A DNA stretch of 64,000 nt, taken from assembly GCF_000717335.1 (NCBI RefSeq), contig NZ_JNYZ01000037.1, forward strand, positions 59,341 to 123,340. The letters run 5' to 3'. Position 1 is the first letter of the stretch. Each line of letters opens with the position of its first letter. A program made the position numbers and the translations under genes. Positions 41,223 to 49,639 of the stretch are shown one piece after another. Under the pieces are notes generated by a model. That model worked only from the letters and a program-made list of their open reading frames with translations, was not told where the DNA came from and did not search any database. The DNA is from Amycolatopsis jejuensis (GTDB lineage: Bacteria; Actinomycetota; Actinomycetes; Mycobacteriales; Pseudonocardiaceae).

Positions 41223-42209
41223 TCAGGGCAGGACGAACGCCTGCGCGGCATAGGAAAGACCGGCTCCGAAACCGACCGCCAGCACCACGTCTCCGCTTTT
41301 CGCGGTGCCGGACTTGCGCATGTGGTCCAGCGCCATCGGTATCGAGGCCGACGAGGTGTTGCCCGAGTACTTGATGTCGTCGGCGACCACCAGGTCCTCA
41401 CGTGCCCCGCTGGCACGCAGTTTCCTGGCGATCGATTCGACGATCCGGAGGTTCGCCTGGTGCGGCACCAGGACGTCCACATCGGACGGCTGCAGCCCGG
41501 CCGCTTCGAGCGCCCGCAACGCGATCGGTGCGATCTGCGTGGTCGCCCAGCGGAAAACCGACTGGCCCTCCTGATAGATGTATTTGTGGTCGCGCATGTA
41601 GATCAGGTCGACGAGGTCGCCCGCGCTGCCCCACACCACCGGCCCGATGCCCGGCTCGTCCGCCGCGCCGACCACTGCCGCGCCCGCACCGTCGGCGAAG
41701 ATGATCGCGTTCGCGCGGTCGGTGTGGTCGATCGCGTCGGTGAGCTTCTCGGCGCCGATCACGAGGACCTGCTTCGCCGAGCCCGCGCGGATCAGGTCGG
41801 AGGCGACGCCGAGGCCGTAGCAGAATCCGGCGCACGCGGCGTTGAGGTCGAAGGCGCCGGGGCTCGGGATGCCGATCCGCGCGGCGACCTGGGCCGCCGC
41901 GTTCGGGATCTGCGACGGCATCGTGCAGTTGGGCAGGATCAGGGTGTCGACGTCGGCCGGTGCCACGCCCGCGTCGGCCAGCGCCGCGGTGCCTGCCGCG
42001 ACCGCGAAGTCGACCAGCAGCTCGTCCTTCTCGCCGAACCGGCGCTCGACGATGCCGACGCGGTCGCGGATCCACTGGTCGTTGGTGTCCATGACCTGGG
42101 ACAGGTCGTCGTTCGTGACGACCTTGTCCGGCTGGTGGCTGCCGAAGCCGAGGATGCGGGTGGCGGCCGCGCCGGTGGTCTGGCGCAGGCTGGGGCGGGC
42201 GGCGGTCAC
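41223..42209 (-). CDS. fabH: Beta-ketoacyl-ACP synthase III
   Basis: 328 residues. Starts fatty acid synthesis by condensing an acyl-CoA primer with malonyl-ACP; actinobacterial enzymes take branched primers. Cys126 (NAACAGF), His250 (PHQANLRI) and Asn284 (YSGNTSSAS) form the active site. The GTG at 42209 overlaps the fabD stop by 4 bp (GTGA), giving tight translational coupling. Confidence 0.95.
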   Translation of the reverse strand: MTAARPSLRQTTGAAATRILGFGSHQPDKVVTNDDLSQVMDTNDQWIRDRVGIVERRFGEKDELLVDFAVAAGTAALADAGVAPADVDTLILPNCTMPSQIPNAAAQVAARIGIPSPGAFDLNAACAGFCYGLGVASDLIRAGSAKQVLVIGAEKLTDAIDHTDRANAIIFADGAGAAVVGAADEPGIGPVVWGSAGDLVDLIYMRDHKYIYQEGQSVFRWATTQIAPIALRALEAAGLQPSDVDVLVPHQANLRIVESIARKLRASGAREDLVVADDIKYSGNTSSASIPMALDHMRKSGTAKSGDVVLAVGFGAGLSYAAQAFVLP

Positions 42210-43117
42210 TGGGCGTCCTCCTCGCGCAGCGCCGCCAGCTCGGCAGGCGACTTGAGCGCGGTGGTAGTGGTGACGACGCCCTTGAGCTGCCGCTTGACCA
42301 GTCCGGTCAGGGTGCCCGCGGGCGCGAGTTCGACAGTGGCGTCCACGCCGAGGGCGGCGAGCCCGTCCATGGTGAGGTCCCAGCGGACCGGGCGGGTGAC
42401 CTGGGCGACGAGCCGCCGCAGGTACTCCGCGCCGCCGGTGACGACCTGACCGTCGGCATTGGACAGCAGCGGGCGCACCGGGTCGGCCGGGGTGAGGCCG
42501 GCGGCGTGCTCCCGCAGTGCGTCTTCCGCGGGTGCCATGTAGTGCGTGTGGAAGGCGCCGGCCACCTTGAGCGCACGGATCTTCGTGCCCGCCAGGGGTT
42601 CGGCGACGATCTGCTCGATCGCGGCGGCGGAGCCGGAGGCGACGATCTGCCCGGCGCCGTTGCGGTTCGCGGCGGCGAGGCCGCGGCTTTCGAGCCAGGC
42701 GGTGACCTCGTCGGGGTCACCGAGCATCACGGCGGCCATCGACGTCGGCTCGAGCGCGCACGCCTTGGCCATCTCGGCACCGCGGACGGCGGCCAGCGCC
42801 ACGGCGTCGGCGGGGGAGAGCACCCCGGCGATCGCGGCCGCGGCCAGCTCGCCCACGGAGTGCCCGGCGACCGGCGCGTCGGCGGGCACCGGCAGGTGCT
42901 CGAAGGACAGCAGGGACAGCGCGACGATGAGCGGCTGTGCGACGGCGGTGTCCTGGATCTCCTCGGCTTCGGCCTCCGTGCCGAGCCGGAGCAGGTCGAG
43001 CCCGGCGCGGGCGGACCACTCCTCGACGCGCGCGCGGGCGCCGTCGAGCTCGAGCCACGGGGTGAGCATGCCGGGGGCCTGGGAACCCTGGCCGGGCGAG
43101 AGGACTGCAACTGTCAC
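42206..43117 (-). CDS. fabD: Malonyl-CoA:ACP transacylase
   Basis: 303 residues from GTG 43117, which begins directly at the conserved AVLSPGQGSQ. Nucleophile Ser87 in GHSVGELAAAA, active-site His190 in FHTHYM, and the GQIVASG oxyanion region. Loads malonyl groups on ACP. First gene of the FAS II operon; an upstream ATG at 43177 gives a non-conserved leader. A perfect TTGGAGG-AAA-CCTCCAA palindrome lies 70 bp upstream of the start, a candidate FasR site. Confidence 0.94.
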   Translation of the reverse strand: MTVAVLSPGQGSQAPGMLTPWLELDGARARVEEWSARAGLDLLRLGTEAEAEEIQDTAVAQPLIVALSLLSFEHLPVPADAPVAGHSVGELAAAAIAGVLSPADAVALAAVRGAEMAKACALEPTSMAAVMLGDPDEVTAWLESRGLAAANRNGAGQIVASGSAAAIEQIVAEPLAGTKIRALKVAGAFHTHYMAPAEDALREHAAGLTPADPVRPLLSNADGQVVTGGAEYLRRLVAQVTRPVRWDLTMDGLAALGVDATVELAPAGTLTGLVKRQLKGVVTTTTALKSPAELAALREEDAQ

Positions 43118-43186
43118 AGTGTCTATGAGACCACGGGACGGGCCCGGTGCTGAGATGCGGGCGGTCACCAAGTCCATGCGGCGTTA

Positions 43187-43203
43187 TTGGAGGAAACCTC
43201 CAA
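43187..43203. promoter_or_regulatory. Perfect palindrome TTGGAGG-AAA-CCTCCAA, FasR operator candidate
   Basis: Seven-bp arms with a 3-bp spacer, located 70-86 bp upstream of the fabD start, between fabD and the FasR-like gene. In Streptomyces the adjacent FasR regulator binds and controls the fabDHPF promoter; that family role is known, the site itself is my inference. Confidence 0.55.
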
Positions 43204-43300
43204 AGACCCGCGGAAGAACCCGGCCCTTAACCCATCCGCCTTGTGGGATTCAACCAGCGCTTGCCGTGAAGTCCGTCACCCGCCGCGACCCCGGGCATCG

Positions 43301-43379
43301 CCCCAATGTGGCATTGGGTGCATGCGACGCACCCAATGCCACATTCGCTGCATCTGACGCACCCAATGCCACATTGGGG
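43301..43379. repeat. Three-unit inverted/direct repeat, probable terminator of the PucR gene
   Basis: Units AATGTGGCATTGGGTGC (43305-43321), GCACCCAATGCCACATT (43329-43345) and the same again (43359-43375). Unit 1 pairs perfectly over 17 bp with unit 2 (7-nt loop) and over 21 bp with unit 3 plus flanks (43301-43321 with 43359-43379). It lies 7 bp past the PucR stop. Confidence 0.85.
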
Positions 43380-43385
43380 TGCGTT

Positions 43386-44600
43386 TCACCAGAGGCCGCG
43401 GGCGCGGGCGAGCCTGCCGACGGTGAGCGCGACCCGCAGCACGAGGGCGTCGCGCGCGTCGGTCGGGTTGCGCCCGGTGAGCTCGGACGCCTTGCGCAGC
43501 CGGTAGCGGACGGTGTTGGGGTGCACGAACAACGCCTGCGCACAGCGTTCCAGCACCCCGCCGGTGTCCAGATAGGTCTCGACGGTCCGCTGCAGTGCCA
43601 CGCCGGCCTCCTCCAGCGGCCGCGCGATCTGGTCGACGAGCTGCCGTTCCGCACCCGGGTCGCCGGACAGCGCGCGTTCGGGGAGCAGGTCGTCCGACCG
43701 GACCGGCCGCGGCGCACCCGGCCAGCCGACGACGGCCCGCAGCCCCGACAAGGCCTCGGCCGCGCTGTGGTGGGCCTCGGCGAGCGTGGGCACGGTCGGC
43801 CCTGCGACGACGGGTCCGTCGGCGAACACCGACGACATCCTGGTGAGGATTTCGCGTTCCTTCGGCCCGCCGTCGGTGTCGCCGCCGATCACGATCACGA
43901 GCCGCGAACCCTGTACCGACAGCAGCACCGGACGGCCGACCCGTGCGGCTCGGGCGCGGACGTCGAAAACCACCGTCGGAGGGTCATCCGATGGTGGGTT
44001 TCCGACCACGACGGTCGCTGCGGCAGCCGGGTCCCAGCCGAGCGCGGCCGCGCGCGACAGCACGGACTCCTCGGTGTCGCCACGGACGATCCCGTCCACC
44101 ACGAGTGCTTCGAGCCGGGCGTCCCACGCGCCGCGGGCTTCCGCTGCGGCAGCGTAGGAATTGGCCGTGGCGAAGGCGATTTCCCTGCCGTAGCGCAGGA
44201 TTCCCTCGATCAAGGCGGCACGTTCGGCTTCGGTGGCGGAGAATTCGGGTAGCTGCTCCTCGAAGACCTCGATCGCGAGCCGCACCATCGCGACCGCCTG
44301 GCGCAGGCTGATCCAGCGCGACAGTTCGGTCGGTGCATCGCGGAATGCTTCGGTGGTGAGCTTCAGTGCCTCTTTCGAGTCGCGCAGCCACGCGACGAAC
44401 CCGCTGGCCCCCGTCTGGGTGATGAGCAGGACGCTGGCGCGCTGGTCGGCAGGCAGCCGCGCGAACCACACGAGGCGCTGTTCCATCGCCGCGACGCTCG
44501 CGCTCGCGAGCCGCCCGGAGGCGTGCTCCAGGCTGCGCAGGGTTTTCGCGGACAGCCCGTGGTGCTTGGGCACCCGGCGTCCCCCGGTCGTGTCGGCCAT
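43386..44600 (-). CDS. fasR: PucR-family transcriptional regulator of fatty acid synthesis (FasR-like)
   Basis: 404 residues from ATG 44600; the frame extends to 44657 but without conserved sequence. The central region is a PucR GGDEF-like domain (ATVVVGNPPSDDPPTVVFDV ... SRLVIVIGGDTDGG) and the C-terminus a HTH_30 domain (LERCAQALFVHPNTVRYRLRKASELTG). Position directly before fabD matches FasR (SCO2386 in Streptomyces, Rv2242 region in mycobacteria), an activator of FAS genes that is thought to sense acyl-CoA. Independent transcript ended by the hairpins at 43301-43379. Confidence 0.88.
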   Translation of the reverse strand: MADTTGGRRVPKHHGLSAKTLRSLEHASGRLASASVAAMEQRLVWFARLPADQRASVLLITQTGASGFVAWLRDSKEALKLTTEAFRDAPTELSRWISLRQAVAMVRLAIEVFEEQLPEFSATEAERAALIEGILRYGREIAFATANSYAAAAEARGAWDARLEALVVDGIVRGDTEESVLSRAAALGWDPAAAATVVVGNPPSDDPPTVVFDVRARAARVGRPVLLSVQGSRLVIVIGGDTDGGPKEREILTRMSSVFADGPVVAGPTVPTLAEAHHSAAEALSGLRAVVGWPGAPRPVRSDDLLPERALSGDPGAERQLVDQIARPLEEAGVALQRTVETYLDTGGVLERCAQALFVHPNTVRYRLRKASELTGRNPTDARDALVLRVALTVGRLARARGLW

Positions 44601-44754
44601 GTCGGAACCGATCCTACGTCCAGTGCCCGCCTGCAACTTTCGGCGGACGACCGGCAACCTCCGGAGGTGGGCGCCGGGGCCCCGGAGTGCCTAGGATCCG
44701 GGGTCTGGGGTGGCAGGGGATCACCCCTCGCAGGAGCCAGAAGGGGGACGGGCG

Positions 44755-45669
44755 ATGGCAGAGCCCGGTCTGGAGATCGACGGGGTCTCCAAACGCTACG
44801 GCACCGTGGTGGCGCTGGAGCAGATGACGTTCGACGTACGGCCCGGCGAGCTGTTCGGTTTCGTCGGCAGCAACGGCGCGGGGAAGACCACCACCATGCG
44901 GATCGCGCTCGGCGTCCTGAGCGCCGACGCGGGCCAGGTGCGCTACGCCGGCGAGCCGATCACGCACGAAACGCGCAGGCACATCGGGTACATGCCCGAG
45001 GAGCGCGGCCTTTACCCGAAGATGAAGGTTGGCGAACAGCTCACGTACCTCGCGCGGCTGCACGGCATGCCGGCCGCCGAGGCGAAGGCGTCGAGCGACC
45101 GGTGGACCGAGCGGCTCGGCGTGGCGTCACGGCGCGACGACGAGGTGCAGAAGCTCAGTCTCGGCAACCAGCAGCGTGTGCAGCTGGCCGCCGCCCTCGT
45201 GCACGAGCCGCGGATCCTGGTGCTGGACGAGCCGTTCTCCGGGCTGGACCCGGTGGCCGTCGACGTGATGAGCGACGTCCTCAAGGAAAAGGCGGCCGAG
45301 GGCGTGCCGGTGGTGTTCTCCAGTCATCAGCTGGATCTGGTGGAGCGCCTGTGCGACCGGATCGGGATCGTCCGGAGTGGACGGATGGAAGCGTCGGGAA
45401 CGGTGGCAGAGCTGCGTTCCGGCGCGGTCACGCGGTTGCTCGTGGACGCACCGGACGCCCCGGAAGGCTGGGCTTCGGGGCTGCCCGGCGTCACGGTTCT
45501 CGGCCGCAAGGGGACGGTGACCGAGCTGGAACTCGCTGACGGTTCTGACGACCAGGCGGTACTACGCGCGGCACTGGCGACCGGCCCGGTCCGCGAGTTC
45601 GCCCGGAAACTGCCTTCGCTGACCGAGTTGTTCCGTTCTGTCGTGAGTGACCACCAGGAGGCGGCGTGA
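44755..45669 (+). CDS. ABC transporter ATP-binding protein (NatA-like)
   Basis: 304 residues from ATG 44755 (GGGGGACGGGCG upstream). Walker A GSNGAGKT (38-45), Q-loop near YMPEERGLYP, signature LSLGNQQRVQLA, Walker B ILVLDEPFSGLDP and H-loop SSHQ; the C-terminal 90 residues are the accessory domain of ABC-2 exporters. Drives export through the permease encoded next, with which it overlaps by 4 bp. The cargo is unknown; NatAB-like systems export Na+ or drugs/peptides. Confidence 0.93.
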   Translation: MAEPGLEIDGVSKRYGTVVALEQMTFDVRPGELFGFVGSNGAGKTTTMRIALGVLSADAGQVRYAGEPITHETRRHIGYMPEERGLYPKMKVGEQLTYLARLHGMPAAEAKASSDRWTERLGVASRRDDEVQKLSLGNQQRVQLAAALVHEPRILVLDEPFSGLDPVAVDVMSDVLKEKAAEGVPVVFSSHQLDLVERLCDRIGIVRSGRMEASGTVAELRSGAVTRLLVDAPDAPEGWASGLPGVTVLGRKGTVTELELADGSDDQAVLRAALATGPVREFARKLPSLTELFRSVVSDHQEAA

Positions 45670-46883
45670 GCGGGAACGATGTCCGGATGAGCCCGTTGTC
45701 CGCGGTCGGCCTGGTGGCGTCGCGGGAGATCAGCATCCGGGTCAAGTCCAAGGCGTACCGGATCACGACGCTGGTGATGCTGCTGCTCGTGGTCGCGTTG
45801 ACGCTGGTGTTCAAGGTGATCGGCGGCGGCGGAGGCGGCGCAGACTCGACGGTCGGTTATGTCCCGTCCGCCGCCCAGCTGGCCGAGCCGCTGTCGGTGA
45901 CGGCGAAGTCGATCGGCCAGAACGTCGCGACCCAGCAGGTCCCGGATCAGCAAGCGGGACAAGCAAAACTCCAGGACGGCTCGATCGACGCGCTCCTGGT
46001 GCAAGACGCCCAGCGGGTCCACGTCCAGGTCAAGAAGACGCTGGACCCGAAGCTGAAGAACGCGCTCACCGTGCTCGAAAGCCAGCTCGCGCTGGACCAG
46101 CAGATCACCTCACTGGGCGGCGATCCGGCGAAGGTGCACCAGACGATCGCCCAGTCGTCGATCGACGAGCTGCCGCCGCTCGAGAAGCCGTACGACTACA
46201 ACGGCCAGCAGCTGGTACTGGGCATCGTCGCGGGGATTTTGATCTATCTGTCGCTGATGATCAACGGCCAGAGCGTGGCGCAAGGCGTGGTCGAGGAGAA
46301 GACGTCGAGGGTCGTCGAGCTTCTGCTGTCGACGATCAAACCGTGGCAGCTGATGGCCGGAAAGGTCCTCGGCATCGGAACGGTCGGGTTGATCCAGATG
46401 GTCCTGATCGGCGCGGTCGGGCTGGCCTCGGGCCTGGGCTTCGGGGTACTGACGATCTCGGTGTCAGCGGCGGTCGGCACGGTCGTGTGGCTGGTGGTGT
46501 GGTACCTGCTGGGGTTCTTCATGTACTCGATCGTGTTCGCCGCACTGGGCGCGTTGGTGTCCCGCCAGGAGGACGTCGGCGGCGCGACCATGCCCGCGCT
46601 GATGCTGGTGATTCTCGGTTATGTGGTAGGGATTTCGGTCCTGCCGACCGACCCGGGCAACTCGTTTGCCGAGGTGCTGTCGGTGATCCCGATGTTCGCC
46701 CCCACGCTGATGCCGATGCGCCTGGCAATGGGCGGAGTACCGATCTGGGAGGCGATCCTGTCGGTCGGCTTGGTGGTCGCACTGATCCCGGCGTTGATCT
46801 GGCTGGCGGCAAGGATCTACCGGAATGCCGTGATGCGCACCGGGGCGAAGGTGAAGCTTCGGGATGCGTTGAGCGCTGCTTGA
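45666..46883 (+). CDS. ABC-2 type permease (NatB-like)
   Basis: 405 residues from GTG 45666, overlapping the ATPase stop (GTGA). One N-terminal helix (about 33-52), a large extracytoplasmic loop (55-180), then five helices (185-385) with the conserved VVEEKTSRVVELLLSTIKPWQLMAGKVLG segment of the ABC2_membrane_3/NatB family. Forms the membrane half of the exporter. Followed by the octanucleotide repeat array at 46904. Confidence 0.92.
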   Translation: MSGNDVRMSPLSAVGLVASREISIRVKSKAYRITTLVMLLLVVALTLVFKVIGGGGGGADSTVGYVPSAAQLAEPLSVTAKSIGQNVATQQVPDQQAGQAKLQDGSIDALLVQDAQRVHVQVKKTLDPKLKNALTVLESQLALDQQITSLGGDPAKVHQTIAQSSIDELPPLEKPYDYNGQQLVLGIVAGILIYLSLMINGQSVAQGVVEEKTSRVVELLLSTIKPWQLMAGKVLGIGTVGLIQMVLIGAVGLASGLGFGVLTISVSAAVGTVVWLVVWYLLGFFMYSIVFAALGALVSRQEDVGGATMPALMLVILGYVVGISVLPTDPGNSFAEVLSVIPMFAPTLMPMRLAMGGVPIWEAILSVGLVVALIPALIWLAARIYRNAVMRTGAKVKLRDALSAA

Positions 46884-46903
46884 GCTGGCTGTCTGGCGTT
46901 TGG

Positions 46904-47170
46904 GGCCGTGAGGCCGTGAGGCCGTGAGGCCGTGAGGCCGTGAGGCCGTGAGGCCATGAGGCCATGAGGCCATGAGGCCATGAGGCCATGAGGCCATGAG
47001 GCCATGAGGTCTTGATGCCGTGAGGTCTTGAGGTCTCGGGGTCTTGATGCCGTGAGGTCTTGAGGCTTGGGGTCTTGGGTTTCTTGAGTCTTGATGCCAT
47101 GGGGTCTGGAGGCTTGGGGTCCTTGAGGTCATGATGCCGTGAGGTCTTGGGCTTCTTGAGGTCTCGGGGT
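46904..47170. repeat. Octanucleotide tandem array, six GGCCGTGA then seven GGCCATGA, plus decayed copies
   Basis: Thirteen uninterrupted 8-bp units: GGCCGTGA x6 (46904-46951) switch cleanly to GGCCATGA x7 (46952-47007). Beyond 47007 decayed units (GAGGTCTTGATGCCGT and the like) continue to about 47170. It begins 20 bp past the permease stop. Confidence 0.92.
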
Positions 47171-47993
47171 GGCCGACGGGCGGTGCAGGGGTTCCGTTTG
47201 CCACCCCTGCCCACCCGACGCAGTTGATCCCGCCGCCGCGGCGCCGCCCTCATCGGGCCACACCGCGGCGGCGCGCTGCGCGGTCTGCGCCGCCCTGCCC
47301 GCGCCGCTTATGTTGCGCGTGCCCGGCCATGGGCGCGCCAGCCTTTGCCTGATTGCCGTATGTCCTGCCCCAGTTGCGTCAACCCGACCCCGGCAATCCA
47401 ACCCGCACCGGCCCGCACCAGGGGTGCCCGATCGCGCACCCCAGCCTGGCGTGCCGCCGACGCCCCCCAGAACGCTTCGGCTCGCGTTCCTCCCGGCCTC
47501 TACTCTCGGTGGGCGCATCCGCCGCACCCCAGGCTCAGCCAGCCGACCCACTCACCCACGTGGGTTAGCGGTATCGGGTGAGTTACGTGAACCCCACCCC
47601 AGCCCGGACGGTCCCCAACCTCACCGCCGCATTTCCCGATTCCCGCCCACCCTCGCGACCGCCGCTCCGGCACCCTCACGAAACCGCGGCCCCCTCACGA
47701 ATCCCCGGTCATCGCCCGGCAACTCCCGGCACCTTCCCCGCAACTCGGCCCGCGCCATTCCCCGCTCATCGTCCGAACCCGGCGCGGAATCGCCGTCTCG
47801 AATACCCGGCACGCCCACCGGTTCAGCCGGAAAACCCCAGCGCAACGCCCCATCCGGAGCCACGAATCCGGCGCGCCACCCAATACGCGCAAACATGACC
47901 ACGAGATGAACGCCGACACCCGGATAGGAAAACGCGACCACCATTCACAAATGCCCTGCGGCCAGACGCCGGAACAATCGCCGGAAAATGTTC

Positions 47994-48037
47994 GAGGCCG
48001 CTCGGCGCTTGCGGTTTTCGCTGCGCCGAGCGGCCTC
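47994..48037. terminator. Strong hairpin, terminator-like, upstream of the TM-helix protein gene
   Basis: Perfect 15-bp stem GAGGCCGCTCGGCGC (47994-48008) / GCGCCGAGCGGCCTC (48023-48037) with a 14-nt loop containing TTTT. No recognised gene ends nearby on either strand, so the transcript it would stop is unknown. Confidence 0.6.
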
Positions 48038-48209
48038 GTCTCCCCGGTCCCCACCGGTAGGTCAAGTATGGCCGTGGTTGATCTTCCCGCGCCAGTCGTC
48101 TCACTCGATCGTGGTGCACGGCACTCGTGTGCGCTGGGTACCTGTCCTGCGACCCGGTGCGACAGGACGCTGCCGGAATCCACGTCGAACCGCGGCGAAG
48201 GGAGCCAGC

Positions 48210-49076
48210 GTGGGTGAACAACTCAAGGACGGACTCGGACAGGCCTGGAATCTTGTGGCCACGTTCGTCCCGAAACTCGTGGGTTTTCTGATCATCCTCT
48301 TGATCGGCTGGCTGATCGCGAAAGCCGTGTCCAAAGGGCTCGGTCTCGTTCTCGGAAAGCTCGGTTTCGCACGGATGGTGGAGAAGACCGGGCTGACCGG
48401 AATGGTGAAGGGCGCGAATCTCGACGCCACCACCGTGCTCGTGAAACTCGTCTACTACTTCATTCTGCTGATTGCGCTGCAGCTGGCGTTCGGGGTGTTC
48501 GGTCCGGCGAACCCGGTGAGCCAGCTGCTGAACGACATCATCGCGTTCCTGCCGAGGATCGTGGTGGCGCTGGTGCTGATCGTGGTGGCCGCAGCGATCG
48601 CGAAGGTGGTGCGGGACGTCGTCACATCGGCGATGACGGGCCGCTCGGCGGGTCGCCTGCTGGGCACGATCGCGTACTGGCTGATCATGGCGTTCGGCAT
48701 CATCGCGGCGCTGGGCCAGGTGAACATCGCAACGTCGGTCACCGGCCCGGTACTGGTCGCGGTACTGGCGACCATCGGAGGCGTCATCGTGGTCGGCTTC
48801 GGCGGCGGCCTGATCAAACCGGCTCAGGAACGCTGGGGCGGGTGGCTGGCGAACCTGCAGGGGCAGGTCGGCACCGGGGGCGCGAACTCCGGTGACGGCT
48901 CGCAGCGCCAGGTAAGCGGCCAGCACCCCCAGGCAGGCACGCAGACGCAGGCGTACCCGCAGGCCCAGTCCGGAAACCTCCCGCAGACCGAGCAAACCCG
49001 CCAGATGCCGGCGGACACGGGACGCCCCGGCGAAACTCCGACCCCACCGGCAGGCTTCGGCCGCGTGGACCGCTGA
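48210..49076 (+). CDS. TM-helix repeat membrane protein (CmpX/mechanosensitive channel-like)
   Basis: 288 residues from GTG 48210 behind GGAG (GAAGGGAGCCAGC). Five hydrophobic segments at about residues 20-42, 75-98, 107-132, 150-172 and 178-200 with repeating conserved TM_helix motifs (LIGWLIAKAVSKGLGLVLGK; ALVLIVVAAAIAKVVRDVV). This is the family of CmpX-like proteins linked to small mechanosensitive channels and membrane stress. The last 80 residues are a Gln/Thr/Pro-rich cytoplasmic tail. Terminated by the hairpin at 49090-49134. Confidence 0.85.
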   Translation: MGEQLKDGLGQAWNLVATFVPKLVGFLIILLIGWLIAKAVSKGLGLVLGKLGFARMVEKTGLTGMVKGANLDATTVLVKLVYYFILLIALQLAFGVFGPANPVSQLLNDIIAFLPRIVVALVLIVVAAAIAKVVRDVVTSAMTGRSAGRLLGTIAYWLIMAFGIIAALGQVNIATSVTGPVLVAVLATIGGVIVVGFGGGLIKPAQERWGGWLANLQGQVGTGGANSGDGSQRQVSGQHPQAGTQTQAYPQAQSGNLPQTEQTRQMPADTGRPGETPTPPAGFGRVDR

Positions 49077-49089
49077 CCCGCAGCGGATT

Positions 49090-49134
49090 GCCGGTTACCG
49101 CCCCCACTGGCCAACAGGCGGGGCGGTAACCGGC
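49090..49134 (+). terminator. Intrinsic terminator hairpin after the TM-helix protein gene
   Basis: Perfect 15-bp stem GCCGGTTACCGCCCC (49090-49104) / GGGGCGGTAACCGGC (49120-49134) with a 15-nt loop, 13 bp after the stop codon, followed by ATTCTG. Confidence 0.8.
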
Positions 49135-49639
49135 ATTCTGGCGTGCTCGCGGGTGGTGGCCCGGGGCGGCTGGAGTTCGGTGGGTGGGTGGCGGATCGGC
49201 GGGTTGGTGCGCTCGCGGTTCGGGTTGATGCCCCGGGGCGTTCGGGTGCGCGCCGCGGGGCGGCGGGCTGGGGCGCTCCTGGCAGGTTGACGGCCGGGAA
49301 ATCGGAGGATGGTCTGCCGGTGGTGGTCTCGCGTTCGCTGCCGGTCGGCGGCCGGGAGATTGGGCACGGCCTCTCTGGGCAGTCGGGCGCTCGCGGCCGG
49401 GGATCGGAATACGGATCGCGCGTTCGGGGATACCGGGCGCGTGTGGTGTGGGGACGGTGATCAGGCAAGCGTGTCCGGGTGAGTGAGCGCGTCCCTTCAG
49501 CGGAGGCTCGGTGTCAACCGACCTCCGCTGTTTCGTGCCCGGGGGTCCACCGTTCGGGACTGTCTCGCGTCTCACAGTGGCCGGGGAATTGCGGCGTCCT
49601 GTTGCATGTTGGGAGGCGTAGATCGGAAGGGGTGCCGAC
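49135..49639. other. 505-bp spacer upstream of the PnuC-like gene
   Basis: No gene supported; open frames are Gly/Arg-rich. A terminator-like hairpin lies at 49499-49529 (arms AGCGGAGG/CCTCCGCT with inner TCGGT/ACCGA), followed by GTTTCG; it lies 110 bp before the PnuC start and could be part of a leader or the end of an unknown small transcript. Confidence 0.45.
49499..49529 (+). terminator. Terminator-like stem-loop in the PnuC upstream region
   Basis: AGCGGAGG-C-TCGGT-GTCA-ACCGA-CCTCCGCT: 13 paired bases with one bulged C and a 4-nt loop, then GTTTCG. It may be an attenuator or an upstream terminator; no matching riboswitch aptamer was recognised before it. Confidence 0.45.

Larger units (their letters stand above)
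46884..48209. other. 1.3-kb region without a supportable gene
   Basis: Contains the octamer array (46904-47007), its degenerate continuation to about 47170, a Pro/Arg-rich low-complexity stretch (47170-47900), a CCCACGTGGG palindrome at 47555-47564 and a strong hairpin at 47994-48037. Open frames on both strands have biased composition and no conserved blocks. Confidence 0.6.

Noticed and set aside
46904..47170. Tandem repeats that could be mistaken for a CRISPR array (also 50883, 51656, 52241)
   Set aside because: Units are contiguous without unique spacers, and no cas genes are present.
47169..47909. Plus-strand frame of about 246 codons in the repeat-rich spacer
   Set aside because: Pro/Arg/Ser-rich, no ribosome-binding site, no recognisable domain; third-position pattern does not fit neighbouring genes.
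47621..47944. Minus-strand frame of about 107 codons (MVVAFSYPGVGV start)
   Set aside because: Some gene-like look, but it is Gly/Arg-rich, lacks a convincing ribosome-binding site and matches nothing I know. Left as noncoding.
49441..49639. FMN or TPP riboswitch upstream of the PnuC-like gene
   Set aside because: The conserved cores of these aptamers could not be found in the leader by eye; only a terminator-like hairpin is visible.
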